NCBI GenBank assembly: GCA_903859415.1
Contig: CAIOMN010000088.1
Location: forward strand, 1-64,000
Source of the DNA: an uncultured Methylococcaceae bacterium
GTDB taxonomy: Bacteria > Pseudomonadota > Gammaproteobacteria > Methylococcales > Methylomonadaceae
Length of the DNA: 64,000 nucleotides
Direction of reading: 5' to 3'
The translations under genes and the position numbers were made by a program. Of this stretch, positions 49,755 to 58,769 are shown in pieces. The first letter of the stretch is position 1. Each line of letters begins with the position of its first letter. The notes under the pieces were generated by a model, which searched no databases, was not told where the DNA came from, and saw only the letters and a list, made by a program, of their open reading frames with translations.

Positions 49755-50086
49755 AGTTCTTTCGCTGCTTATTTATATATAACAACCGAAAGTTTAGCAT
49801 GAATTGTAGTTTTTAAAGCATTGTGCACAGCATCTATATGACCTACACTCTATAGCGACTAAAATCGATATTGGGTGATCGGCATAGCTATTTTTACTCT
49901 GGCTTAATAGTGAATCAGGGCATCCAGACTAACTTGAAAGCCAACTTAACAGGATTGATACGAGATTACTTCTGTCGATGGGCTTGCTGAGGGAAGAATA
50001 TGTGGTGTTACTAAAAATCAAATAGAAGTTGGATAGATCGGTAAAATCCGATCTATCCAACCCAGAAAATTTAATATTTAAATCAA
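49755..50086. other. intergenic region between mutM and the VPEID-CTERM gene
   Basis: A 332-bp spacer without a convincing gene. It holds a 13-bp perfect hairpin at 50029-50060, listed separately. The rest is moderately AT-rich and featureless. Confidence 0.5.
50029..50060 (-). terminator. hairpin after the VPEID-CTERM gene
   Basis: A perfect 13-bp stem, TTGGATAGATCGG with its complement, and a TAAAAT loop. On the minus strand it comes 27 bp after the stop of the small gene at 50087. A T-rich but interrupted stretch follows on that strand. It probably ends that transcript. Confidence 0.65.
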
Positions 50087-50332
50087 TTATTCTTCTGATT
50101 TAGTATCATCTGATTTAGATTTGCGGCCTTTTCTAATCAGCAGAATAACACCGGTTAACAACGCAATTGCAGCGGCGCCTGAAGCAGCATCAATTTCTGG
50201 AGCTGAAGTACAACCAGCAGCAATGCCACCACTGTTTGCACAGCCTGTCGCCGAAGCTTGAGCCCAAACATTACCCGTTGCAAGTAACATAATCGTTGCG
50301 CCCATCAAAAATTTTTGTTTTAAATTCATCAT
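50087..50332 (-). CDS. small VPEID-CTERM-type sorting-signal protein
   Basis: An 81-residue secreted protein. Its signal peptide spans about residues 1-25 (ending VWAQA). Then comes a short Gly/Ser/Cys-rich mature part of about 20 residues, and a tripartite C-terminal sorting tail. The tail is the APEIDAASG motif, a hydrophobic stretch (about 52-67) and the basic patch RKGRKSK. That is the layout of VPEID-CTERM substrates of the exosortase E system. The ending KSDDTKSEE after the basic patch is longer than usual. The protease half of an exosortase E fusion lies on the other strand 340 bp away. Confidence 0.75.
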   Translation of the reverse strand: MMNLKQKFLMGATIMLLATGNVWAQASATGCANSGGIAAGCTSAPEIDAASGAAAIALLTGVILLIRKGRKSKSDDTKSEE

Positions 50333-50674
50333 ATCACCTTCTTTAAAAGCTGTTTTACTGCTGGAAAGCTGGGTTATTACACATACCCAAGTATATTTCC
50401 GATTAGAACTATATGCTTATTTTTTTAAAGTCAATTAAAAATAAATACCTATGCCATAATTAATGTGGCATTATAAATGATGGTTAAAATTTATATCATC
50501 GAGCTTTTATGTCAGATTATCAAATCCCTGTAATCCCTGCCTGTTCTTCGATAATGTTTTATGTGAGATTAACGCAAAATTCTTCCGGCTTCGAGCCATC
50601 ACATTATCTCGTCTTTTGATTCGTCCACTCCCACTGAAGCAAAATGGTTTGTAGGTTGGTTTGCCTTAGGTGGT
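50333..50674. other. intergenic region before the truncated exosortase E gene
   Basis: A 342-bp spacer between divergent genes. Its last third (from 50573) is open in the frame of the following protease and reads FDSSTPTEAKWFVGWFALGG, with no ATG or GTG start. A short frame from an ATG at 50481 (beginning MVKIYIIELLC) stops after under 20 codons. Both could be decayed pieces of the exosortase N-terminus. Confidence 0.45.
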
Positions 50675-51316
50675 TTGACCCTGACTTCGTGGCTATTAGC
50701 CTTTGCATCCTGGCGTTCCTGGATGGCTTTAATGATGATAACGTCTGCGCTTAGTCATGGTTTTGAGACGCTGTATCCCATCCGTATTGGGATTGTCGCT
50801 GTTGTAATAGGGTATTACAGGTCTATCTATCGAACTCTGGCTTGGGGTGGGTCATGGCAGGCTGTCATGACTGGGGTATTGGTATTTGTTATGTGGATTC
50901 TACTGGAGCCTACCCAAACCGATAACGATAAAGTGGCCAGCCTGACTGATCAGTTGGCAAAATTGCCGGAAGTATGGATGATCACTTGGGTAGTATTTCG
51001 GGTACTGGGTTCCGTTATCGTCATACCTATTGTTGAAGAATTTGCGTTTCGTGGTTACTTGCTCCGCAAATTGATTGACCACGAGATTGTAAAGGTCTCC
51101 CCCACGCAGTTTACCTGGCTGTCATTTATTGTTTCTTCAGTCTTGTTCGGATTATTGCATGGTCGTTGGCTTGCGGGTACTCTAGCCGGCATGGCTTTTG
51201 CTGTAGCCGTGTATCGAAGAGGCAAAATCGGTGACGCCATACTGGCCCATGGGGTCGCTAACGCCTTAATTGCAGCAAGTGTATTAATCTTGGGTAAATG
51301 GTCATTATGGGCATAG
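50675..51316 (+). pseudogene. truncated exosortase E/protease: CPBP metalloprotease half only
   Basis: A 213-residue frame from a TTG (open upstream to 50573 without a good start). It matches the C-terminal part of exosortase E/protease fusions: LYPIRI, SWQAV...WILLEP, EEFAFRGYLLRK near 123-134, FGLLHGRWLAGTLAG near 158-172 and AILAHGVANALIAA. The CPBP (CAAX protease/bacteriocin-processing) motifs EExxxR, FxxxH and HxxxN are intact, so the protease domain may still work. The N-terminal exosortase transpeptidase domain, normally some 250-300 residues, is missing and does not fit in the 340 bp upstream. I read this as a truncated fusion gene. A free-standing CPBP protease is the alternative. 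Confidence 0.65.
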
Positions 51317-51443
51317 TATAGTCATAACGCTCAAAGAATTTTTGATTTCGGTTTGAGGCAGTGATTTAAGGAACTATTTGTTCTTAACGTAACTTGACCA
51401 GGACTTTTAAGACAAATTATAGACAACACAGGTAGTTAGCCGT

Positions 51444-54200
51444 ATGCACCAAACCCCAGCTGAAAAGCAATTGAACCGACTTTTTCTAGCCTCATTGCTT
51501 CGTATCAGCTTTTTTATTGGCCTGGTTGATGGACTGATCATATTCTTATTACACAAAGTAGCCGTATTAAACCAATTTCAAGGCGATGTAATTTCAATTT
51601 CACTCCTGGTCCTGATAAGTTCCCCAATACTTTTGTTTGTGGTTTTACGGCCCCTGGTTGAAAGAATTACTCAGCAGCAAAAAATAACCACCGAACAGAT
51701 CCGGGTAAACGCTGAATTACGGATTGGACTGGATGCTCATGCATTGGTGAGTATTACCGATGCAAACGGGCGTATTATTTACGCAAACGAAAAGTTTTGT
51801 AAACTTTCAGGTTATTCTAACGAAGAATTGCTTGGCAAAGATCATCGCATAATTAGTTCAGGCTATCACAACAAAGCCTTTATGGCCAGTATATGGGAGA
51901 CGATTACTCAAGGACATATCTGGCAAGGTCAGCTCTGTAATCGAAGCAAAAGTGGGCAGTTATATTGGGTGGATAGCACCATTATGCCCTTGCTGGATGA
52001 AATGGACGCACCGTACCAATACATTTCAATCCGCCATGACATTACGGCACAGGTCGATCGAGAAGCCCTTGAACAGAGAGATCAAGAAGATACTCAGGCC
52101 CGTTTAGCTATTGCCAATACACTGTATCAGCCCGCCCCTTTTAAAGAGCGTTGCCTGTCAACATTGTCCATTCTTTTTAACATCCAGTCTCTACAGTTAC
52201 AACAGAAAGGTGGTTTATTTCTCAAAACTGAAGATGAACATAAATTGCATCTTTTTGCGTTACAAGGGAATTTTAGCGACGAATTCATCGAAAAAGAACA
52301 ATGTGTTAATTTTGGTGATTGTTTATGCGGTCGGGCAGCCTTATCAGGTGAGATACTGATATCTGACGACTGTTTCTGTGATCCCCGTCATGAGCATCAA
52401 TTCACTAACATGAAAGCGCATGGCCATTACATCATTCCGCTTGTCGTCAGTGGAAATACGCTGGGTGTTCTATTTCTTTTTACCGATCCATACCCCGTCA
52501 AAAACGAGTCTCGCTTGACCATGCTAAAACAGGTAGGCGACATGTTGGCTCTGGCCATACTCCAGGAACAGACCAAGAAGGAGCTTGAGCAGGCACGTGA
52601 CCTGGCTTTGCAAGCGGCTTTAGTAAAAAACGAGTTTTTAGCCAATATGAGTCACGAAATCCGTACACCCATGAATGGTGTACTGGGTATGTTAGATATA
52701 CTCCGCGATTCCGAAATGTCGAGTGACCAATCTGAACTGGTTGAAACAGCTTACACTTCGACTGAAGCTTTGTTGGCGATCCTGAACGATATTTTAGATT
52801 TCTCCAAACTGGAAGCGGGCAGAGTTGAAATAGAAACCATCGATTTTAATCTTGTTACCCTTATTGAAGAGGTGTGCAGCTTACTAGCCGTCCCCGCTTT
52901 CGCCAAGGGGCTAGAATTAAATTGTTTTGTACCGATTGAATTACCGAATTACTGGATGGGGGACCCTAACCGTATTCGACAAGTGCTCACAAATTTAATC
53001 AGTAATGCCATTAAGTTTACAGAACTGGGGGATGTTTCAGTAACCGTCAGTTATGAAACTGACCCGGATGGCAAGGCAACTCTATTTTTTAAAGTACAAG
53101 ACACGGGTATCGGGATAAGTCCTGAAACACAGGCGCGTTTGTTTCAAACCTTTACTCAAGCCGATAGTTCTACATCACGCCGCTTTGGTGGTACAGGGCT
53201 TGGCTTATCGATCAGTAAAATTCTTGTCGAACTGATGAACGGTACGATAGGCGTGGACAGTGAACTTGGAAAAGGTGCTTGCTTCTGGTTTAGCCTGCCG
53301 CTAGAACCTATAAAAGATGAGATACTCTTGCCCGCACTGATTAATCTTAAGGATAAGCGGGCTTTAGTCGTTGACGATAATGCTAATAACCGGATGATTC
53401 TGGAGCACTATGTATCAAGTTGGGGGATGACGGTATCGTCAGTTGATCATGCTTCTGCTGCATTAGTTACCTTAATTGACGCCTCACAAGGCGCGAAGCC
53501 TTTTGATATCCTACTTTCGGATTTGCAAATGCCGTTTATGGATGGTCTGTCTCTAGCCCGTATGATCTGTGAAATCCCTACCATTGCAAAGACGCCTCGA
53601 TTGCTTTTGTCATCAGGGGGGATTGGATCAGAAGCAAATTATAAGGCATTAGGCTTTTCACAATGTCTGATAAAACCGGTGCGACAAACACAGCTTTTTG
53701 ACGCCATCGTTAAGGCATTACAACCCGTTAAACCACTATCTGAGACACCAGTCAATACTGAAACTGAGGCTACATCCAATAAGGAAGTGTGGTCTGATTA
53801 CAGTAACAAGCGGGTGCTGGTCGCTGAAGATAATAGTGTTAACCGGAAAGTTATACTGGCAATGCTAGCCAGGTTTAATTTAAAACCTGATTTAGTTGAG
53901 AATGGACAATTAGCACTAGACCGATTGGCTCAGCAAAACTATGATTTGGTGCTAATGGATTGCCAGATGCCAATAATGGGCGGCTATGAAGCTACAACCA
54001 AACTCCGGGAGAAGGAGCAATCGACTAATAGTACTCGGACACCGGTGATTGCTCTTACCGCCCATGCAACTCTGGAAGCGCGTGAAACCAGTTTAGCTTC
54101 AGGAATGGATGGGCATCTCAGTAAGCCTATTAGCCGAACCGAATTAGCAGATGTTCTGGCTCGCTGGTTAGAACCCGTAGCGACCGACAAAAGCAGTTGA
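51444..54200 (+). CDS. hybrid sensor histidine kinase (PAS, GAF, two receiver domains)
   Basis: A 918-residue membrane sensor. Two N-terminal transmembrane helices (about 15-35 and 45-68) leave almost no periplasmic loop. Then come a PAS domain with PAC motif (about 95-195) and a GAF domain (about 215-385, with several cysteines, CLCGRAAL...[10 protein letters not shown]). The HisKA His is in [12 protein letters not shown] near 405. The HATPase has [19 protein letters not shown] and GGTGLGLSI. Two receivers follow: Asp near 693 (LLSDLQMP) and Asp near 839 (LMDCQMP). A final phosphotransfer domain is absent, so phosphate must go to a separate HPt protein. The ligand is unknown. Confidence 0.93.
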   Translation: MHQTPAEKQLNRLFLASLLRISFFIGLVDGLIIFLLHKVAVLNQFQGDVISISLLVLISSPILLFVVLRPLVERITQQQKITTEQIRVNAELRIGLDAHALVSITDANGRIIYANEKFCKLSGYSNEELLGKDHRIISSGYHNKAFMASIWETITQGHIWQGQLCNRSKSGQLYWVDSTIMPLLDEMDAPYQYISIRHDITAQVDREALEQRDQEDTQARLAIANTLYQPAPFKERCLSTLSILFNIQSLQLQQKGGLFLKTEDEHKLHLFALQGNFSDEFIEKEQCVNFGDCLCGRAALSGEILISDDCFCDPRHEHQFTNMKAHGHYIIPLVVSGNTLGVLFLFTDPYPVKNESRLTMLKQVGDMLALAILQEQTKKELEQARDLALQAALVKNEFLANMSHEIRTPMNGVLGMLDILRDSEMSSDQSELVETAYTSTEALLAILNDILDFSKLEAGRVEIETIDFNLVTLIEEVCSLLAVPAFAKGLELNCFVPIELPNYWMGDPNRIRQVLTNLISNAIKFTELGDVSVTVSYETDPDGKATLFFKVQDTGIGISPETQARLFQTFTQADSSTSRRFGGTGLGLSISKILVELMNGTIGVDSELGKGACFWFSLPLEPIKDEILLPALINLKDKRALVVDDNANNRMILEHYVSSWGMTVSSVDHASAALVTLIDASQGAKPFDILLSDLQMPFMDGLSLARMICEIPTIAKTPRLLLSSGGIGSEANYKALGFSQCLIKPVRQTQLFDAIVKALQPVKPLSETPVNTETEATSNKEVWSDYSNKRVLVAEDNSVNRKVILAMLARFNLKPDLVENGQLALDRLAQQNYDLVLMDCQMPIMGGYEATTKLREKEQSTNSTRTPVIALTAHATLEARETSLASGMDGHLSKPISRTELADVLARWLEPVATDKSS

Positions 54201-54558
54201 ACTCAATACTTACTGCCCAGCAGATATTACAGATCCAGTAACCAAGAAAGTCTACCCTGCCAATGCGCCATTAGTTAATGTATCCGGTGTTGATGGTCTG
54301 ACTCCAGGTCAAGTGGCACCCTTTAATGCAGCGTCTTATCCTGGTTATGTTACAAACTTCTTCAGTGGTCGAGTCTATGATCCTCAAGCAGTTATCACTG
54401 ACAGCAAAACTGTTTCTGTGATTTTTGCTGGCTACAATACGTCACAACCCAGTCAAAATCTAGGTGATTACAGATCTATTGGTCGCGTTCAGTTAAACTT
54501 CCCTGAAGGTTACCTTAAATCTGCAAGAGATGAAGATTCTGACAGAAAAGATAGATAG
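54201..54558 (+). pseudogene. C-terminal fragment of an unrecognised protein
   Basis: A frame open across the hybrid kinase stop, coding for about 115 residues (TYCPADITDPVTKKVYPANA ... up to a stop at 54556-54558), with no start codon or ribosome site. The sequence is protein-like: VTKKVYPAN, SYPGYVTNFFSGRVYDP, TVSVIFAGYNTSQPSQN and LGDYRSIGRVQL, ending in an Asp/Lys-rich tail. It looks like the end of a larger secreted or calcium-binding protein whose front part was lost, perhaps when the kinase gene was placed here. A proper terminator still follows it. A GTG at 54313 could start an 81-residue product but has no ribosome site. Confidence 0.6.
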
Positions 54559-54587
54559 TTTTTTAAAATTTCAAGACTAAGCTTTAT

Positions 54588-54618
54588 AAGCCACCTCATT
54601 TGAGGTGGCTTTTTTTTT
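54588..54618 (+). terminator. rho-independent terminator
   Basis: An 11-bp perfect stem (AAGCCACCTCA with TGAGGTGGCTT), a two-base loop and a run of nine T. It lies 30 bp after the remnant's stop codon. Confidence 0.92.
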
Positions 54619-54806
54619 GGCATTGCCAAAGATCGTTGTTTAAATATATTTTTTACTTTTGGTATATAATTTTCCTGTTTTATTGCTATTGGAGCAGTAA
54701 TACTTTCCTATCCAAAGAAGGTGTAAATGAGCATTTTAGTTGGTAAATCAAGGCGATCTATCTTAGCTTTGACAAACATCAAGTCTAACAGTTTCAGATA
54801 GTTAAC

Positions 54807-55325
54807 TTATAAGCCCAGTCTTTCCAAAAAAGGGCGCATATCTTGTAAAAACTCATCCTTTATAAAATAATTATGTAGGCGGTCAAAAGCGTTATGGGCT
54901 ATTCGCATCCGCTCTGCTGTATTTGTAAGGTAATATTCCACTTTTTCATCAAAATCACTTAAGTCCCAAGCCAAAGGCACGTACGTTTCATAAGGTATAA
55001 ATATATCAGGACTACTAATTACATGGGACATGTCCTGTTTGAACAACAAACTTCCTGTACATATTGCTTCAAAATCTCGCCAACAGACTTCACCATAGCC
55101 AAAAGGACTAAAACAAATCTTGGCGTCCAAAAGCTCATGTAAAAAAACATCTATAGAAACTCGATCTTGAGTAACCAGCTTACTTTTAGCCGCACAATTT
55201 TGCACTATATCAAAACACTCCTGACGCATCCCTTGATACCAAGGGGTACCTGAAACAGCCATTCGCGCATGAATATCAACACTACGATTTTCATTCTCAG
55301 GAAATGGTGAAAGAAACATCGGCAC
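54807..55325 (-). pseudogene. truncated glycosyltransferase (C-terminal part)
   Basis: A frame of 172 residues from a GTG (open to about 55358, no ATG). It encodes the C-terminal half of a glycosyltransferase of the exostosin/GT1-like kind. The diagnostic segment is CFSPFGYGEVCWRDFEA followed by CTGSLLFKQDMSH, PDIFIPYETYVPLAWDLSDF and a helical end. Full family members are usually about twice as long; the N-terminal acceptor domain is missing, and a stop precedes the frame. No other sugar-transfer gene is near. It might be a pseudogene or a remnant of a lost polysaccharide cluster. Confidence 0.6.
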
Positions 55326-55521
55326 GAGATATCTGGCAAAAGCAAAACTAGACCCTATTCAAGATTCTGATTATCGATCTAAGTAGCTTGAACACTAATT
55401 TTAAAGTATTTGTGTTTATGTTAATTGGCCTATTGATGCTCTATATTTCATATGTCGCCAATAAAAAAACCGACCCCATGCTAAACTAATAAATATTTAT
55501 CAAGCCCTTTTATTATTCAGA

Positions 55522-56574
55522 ATGCATACTCGCCCTATCTATGAACGCATTGACTGGCTTTTTGAAATCGCCGCCCAGCATGCTACGACTTTTACAAGCC
55601 CCGAAGCCTGGTTGGCAAGACAACGATATCTCGCTAACCACCCAACCGCTATTGCCGTACTCAAATGCATGGATGGCCGTATAAACATACCCATTGCCAC
55701 CCGCACACCTCCGGGTATCATTGCTCCTTTTCGTAACCTGGGCGGCATGTTTAATCTGGGATGGCCACATCTGGGTGAAGTTCTTGCCCATCACGTACAA
55801 CTCATGGTCGGCCAAGGCCGCCAAATCCTTGTACTGGTAACCTATCATTTCTCTAAAGGTGACCCATCTCGTGGCTGCGCGGGTTTCCATTATGATACCG
55901 ATGCCGCACGCAGTCACACCGAGGAAATTCAAGCTCAAATGGAACATACCTTTGGTCGTGGTCACGCAAGTGTTTACCCCTTGGTTTGCGGATTTGAAAC
56001 CGATGAAGATGCACTGATTCTGCACGGTTGCGAAAATAACTCACTTAACGTTGCTGAACTGAATGACAACGACCGGGATACCCTGAGTTTGCGTTTAGCT
56101 AGACTTTTACCTGACATGCCAGAACGCATGCGTATGGATCTGATTCCACTTATTCTGGGTAATCTTGATCACATTAACGAAATACGCAAAAATCCACGTG
56201 CTTTGGAGATCGAACATCGTGAATGGGCTATCTGTATAGGTCGAGGCTTTGACTTCATGCATATACCCAATTTGGCCTTGATCATCGGTCCTTATAGTCC
56301 AGATCTTGCCGACCCGGTCCGCAAGGCAGCGGGTATTATTGAAAATAACATGCGTTCTGGCCGCATCCCTGATGACGGTTTTCTTTTGTTAGCCTCTGCA
56401 CCTTATGAGGAAGTTGGGGTAGATCGGGCAAGAGCTGAATTAAAGGCGCGTTTTATGTCTAAATTTACCGCAGAAGTTATAGGGCAGGTACACCCTGAAT
56501 TGGCTAAAAAAATGCATGTACGAACAGCGGTGCTTGATTGGCGTACCCGAGTTTTAGAAACTCTTCCTGAATAA
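55522..56574 (+). CDS. CsoSCA-like beta-type carbonic anhydrase, stand-alone
   Basis: A 350-residue protein. Residues 46-53 read AVLKCMDGR, the C-x-D-x-R zinc and Asp/Arg dyad motif of beta-carbonic anhydrases (C49, D51, R53). H109 and C119 in TYHFSKGDPSRGC would complete the zinc site. The order C-x-D-x-R, about 60 residues, then H and C ten apart, resembles CsoSCA of carboxysomes (C173, H242, C253), not the H-x2-C of ordinary beta enzymes. The visible protein is shorter than CsoSCA (about 500), and no Rubisco or carboxysome shell gene is near. No signal peptide is seen. Activity is inferred, not shown. Confidence 0.6.
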   Translation: MHTRPIYERIDWLFEIAAQHATTFTSPEAWLARQRYLANHPTAIAVLKCMDGRINIPIATRTPPGIIAPFRNLGGMFNLGWPHLGEVLAHHVQLMVGQGRQILVLVTYHFSKGDPSRGCAGFHYDTDAARSHTEEIQAQMEHTFGRGHASVYPLVCGFETDEDALILHGCENNSLNVAELNDNDRDTLSLRLARLLPDMPERMRMDLIPLILGNLDHINEIRKNPRALEIEHREWAICIGRGFDFMHIPNLALIIGPYSPDLADPVRKAAGIIENNMRSGRIPDDGFLLLASAPYEEVGVDRARAELKARFMSKFTAEVIGQVHPELAKKMHVRTAVLDWRTRVLETLPE

Positions 56575-56649
56575 TAGAATATTTGCCATTTTGGCTTCCC
56601 AGTCAATACCAACAGTTAAAAATAGCTTATTTAAAAAGCTAAAGCTGTT

Positions 56650-58761
56650 TTACGCCATAAACCCCGAAAACTGACCAAAACCTGTTATCGCACAAAACCG
56701 TTTAGCCCGTGTAATAGCCACATAAAGCAAAGAGCGTTCTTTTTGCTCATGCTCCCTAATAACCGTTACATCATCAGACTCTAAATAATTTAACGGCACT
56801 ACACCCTCATTTACTCCGGCAACATACATATAATCAAACTCTAAACCTTTCACACGATGCATGGTTGCGATTCTGACCCCCGGGTGCTTAGCATTATCCA
56901 CGGTATTTTGTTCAATCTGATAATAAGGAATATGAGCGTCAGTCAAAGCCGCTTTATAACGCTCCATATCTTTTAATCTTCTGACAGTAATACAGGCATT
57001 AAGCCACGATTGCTCAGGGCGTTCTTGCAAAGAAGCCACAATAAAATCGGTTTCAGCTTTCGCATTATCAAAACAGTGAATAACCGGTTCTGCACCCGTC
57101 ATCAGCGAGCGATATCCCGATTGATCATCTTGCTTGTCATCTAAATCATCAAAAGCAATACCCTTTAATAAAGACACGGCAGACTGTCTAATCTGTTCAG
57201 TGGTGCGATAATTGATACGTAGCTTATGACTACGACCGGTAATTTTAATCCCACATTGACCCAACACCACTTTACTGCCATAAATACGCTGATGCGCATC
57301 ACCTACAATAAACAAATCGTTTTTATCTTCAGCCACTAAACGACGCAGTAACCGAAACGCATTCATCCCAAAATCTTGAGCCTCATCCACCAAGATATGC
57401 GTATAAGGTGCTTGGAGTTGATCATTTTCTATTAAAGTCAATGCATCCCTATACACATCCTCTGCCTCTTTTAAGCCTGCATCATTTAAGGCGACCCGAT
57501 AATTTTCAAAGACATCCCAAACGGCTTTACGCATAGATCGACTTAACTGCACACCACGCCCGACTCGTCTGGCCTGCAAATAACTTTCTAAGCTATTGAT
57601 ATTTTGCGGTTGAATGACCTTATTCCATTCTTCACGAAAAAAAGACTCCGATAAATCCCCTTCACTGGGTTTTAGAGTTAAGGCATTGTCCCAAAGTTCT
57701 TCAGTTTTCTTTTCATTCCAAAACGTATAATTAATTTTATAACCGTGTTTCTCCATAAAACGTTTAACCAACGCATCTAGGTTAATCACTTCAATTTTAC
57801 GCAACACTTCTGGCGCACAGATATGTTTTAAATTTTGCTCTATATCCAACGCCAAGTTTTTAGTAAAGGTGGTCAATAAAACTTTAGTCTCTCGCGACTC
57901 ATGTACTTGTTCCGCTGACCACTTCGCACGATGCATCGCAACCACTGTTTTACCCGTCCCTGCGCCACCTAAAACGCGCACAGGGCCATTCCAATCCCTG
58001 AAAATTAACTTCCGTTGCAAGGGATGTAAAAAGACCCGCCATTTCTCTAAAGGCGCATCCAGCATTGCTTGTAATGCTTCATCATCAGACGCCAATAAGA
58101 ACCGTCGTTTAGAATCTGGGGTATCCAAAGCACTGGCAAAATCATTGGTATCAATCGGGGTAGGCGCATCGTGTAAGCTCACATCATAAACAGACATGAC
58201 TTCTTCTAAACTAATGCCATCGGCTAACAGCGCTAAGGCCTCATACGCTTCATCAGGTAATTTAACTTTTAAGTCATCTAAATCTAAAGGACTAATGACT
58301 TGCCGAACCAACGGTAACAAATCTTCTGGCACCCCTAAACGCACCAAATAACGATCCCTTATAGACGCATATAAGCCCACCTGAGCAACCACTGATTGCT
58401 GTAATTTCTGAGCCTCATCGACATATTGCGTATCTAATATTTGCAAGACACCATTTTCAGGATTGACTTTAAATATCCTATCACTCGCCCATTGATAAGC
58501 ATCATCATGTAAATCTGCCCATAATAGAATATACACATCGCCTTTTTCGGGGGCTAACACAATGGCTCGATACGCCTGATCAATACGAATTGAGCGAAGA
58601 TTTTTATCTCGTGCTACTTGAATGGTTTCGTAGTTAATGCCTGGGGATTTAGGGTTTTGCCTAAAGGTCTCCATTAACTTAACCGCCTTATCCTGTTGAG
58701 CACGCGGTAACTTTAAAACACTGTTAAAAAAGTCAGACGATATAGCGACTTTGGGTTGCAT
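56650..58761 (-). CDS. UvrD/Rep-like SF1 helicase with RelE/ParE-like N-terminus
   Basis: A 703-residue protein. Residues 1-105 resemble a RelE/ParE toxin fold (FFNSVLKLPRAQQDKAVKLM, RSIRIDQAYRAIVL, LLWADLHDDAYQWA). The SF1A helicase begins with Walker A GGAGTGKTVVAMHRAKW near 265-281. It continues with LVDEAQDFG near 456-464, VGDAHQRIYG, a MHRVKGLEFDYMYV motif and a LLYVAITRAKRF signature near the end. A linker of some 130 residues separates the toxin-like part from the helicase. It starts 8 bp after the stop of the giant helicase gene, so the two are co-transcribed. The role is probably nucleic-acid processing in defence, by inference. Confidence 0.85.
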   Translation of the reverse strand: MQPKVAISSDFFNSVLKLPRAQQDKAVKLMETFRQNPKSPGINYETIQVARDKNLRSIRIDQAYRAIVLAPEKGDVYILLWADLHDDAYQWASDRIFKVNPENGVLQILDTQYVDEAQKLQQSVVAQVGLYASIRDRYLVRLGVPEDLLPLVRQVISPLDLDDLKVKLPDEAYEALALLADGISLEEVMSVYDVSLHDAPTPIDTNDFASALDTPDSKRRFLLASDDEALQAMLDAPLEKWRVFLHPLQRKLIFRDWNGPVRVLGGAGTGKTVVAMHRAKWSAEQVHESRETKVLLTTFTKNLALDIEQNLKHICAPEVLRKIEVINLDALVKRFMEKHGYKINYTFWNEKKTEELWDNALTLKPSEGDLSESFFREEWNKVIQPQNINSLESYLQARRVGRGVQLSRSMRKAVWDVFENYRVALNDAGLKEAEDVYRDALTLIENDQLQAPYTHILVDEAQDFGMNAFRLLRRLVAEDKNDLFIVGDAHQRIYGSKVVLGQCGIKITGRSHKLRINYRTTEQIRQSAVSLLKGIAFDDLDDKQDDQSGYRSLMTGAEPVIHCFDNAKAETDFIVASLQERPEQSWLNACITVRRLKDMERYKAALTDAHIPYYQIEQNTVDNAKHPGVRIATMHRVKGLEFDYMYVAGVNEGVVPLNYLESDDVTVIREHEQKERSLLYVAITRAKRFCAITGFGQFSGFMA

Positions 58762-58769
58762 AAAAATTC

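Noticed and set aside
54727-54804. Short frame after the terminator (starting MSILVGKSRRS)
   Set aside because: About 25 codons with a passable ribosome site but no recognisable features; not enough to call a gene.
55418-55489. 23-codon frame with one hydrophobic segment and a basic tail
   Set aside because: No ribosome site and too short; may be a scrap of a membrane protein or chance.
55513-56025. 170-codon frame on the strand opposite the carbonic anhydrase-like gene
   Set aside because: Shadow of a well-formed coding sequence with a clear zinc motif on the plus strand.
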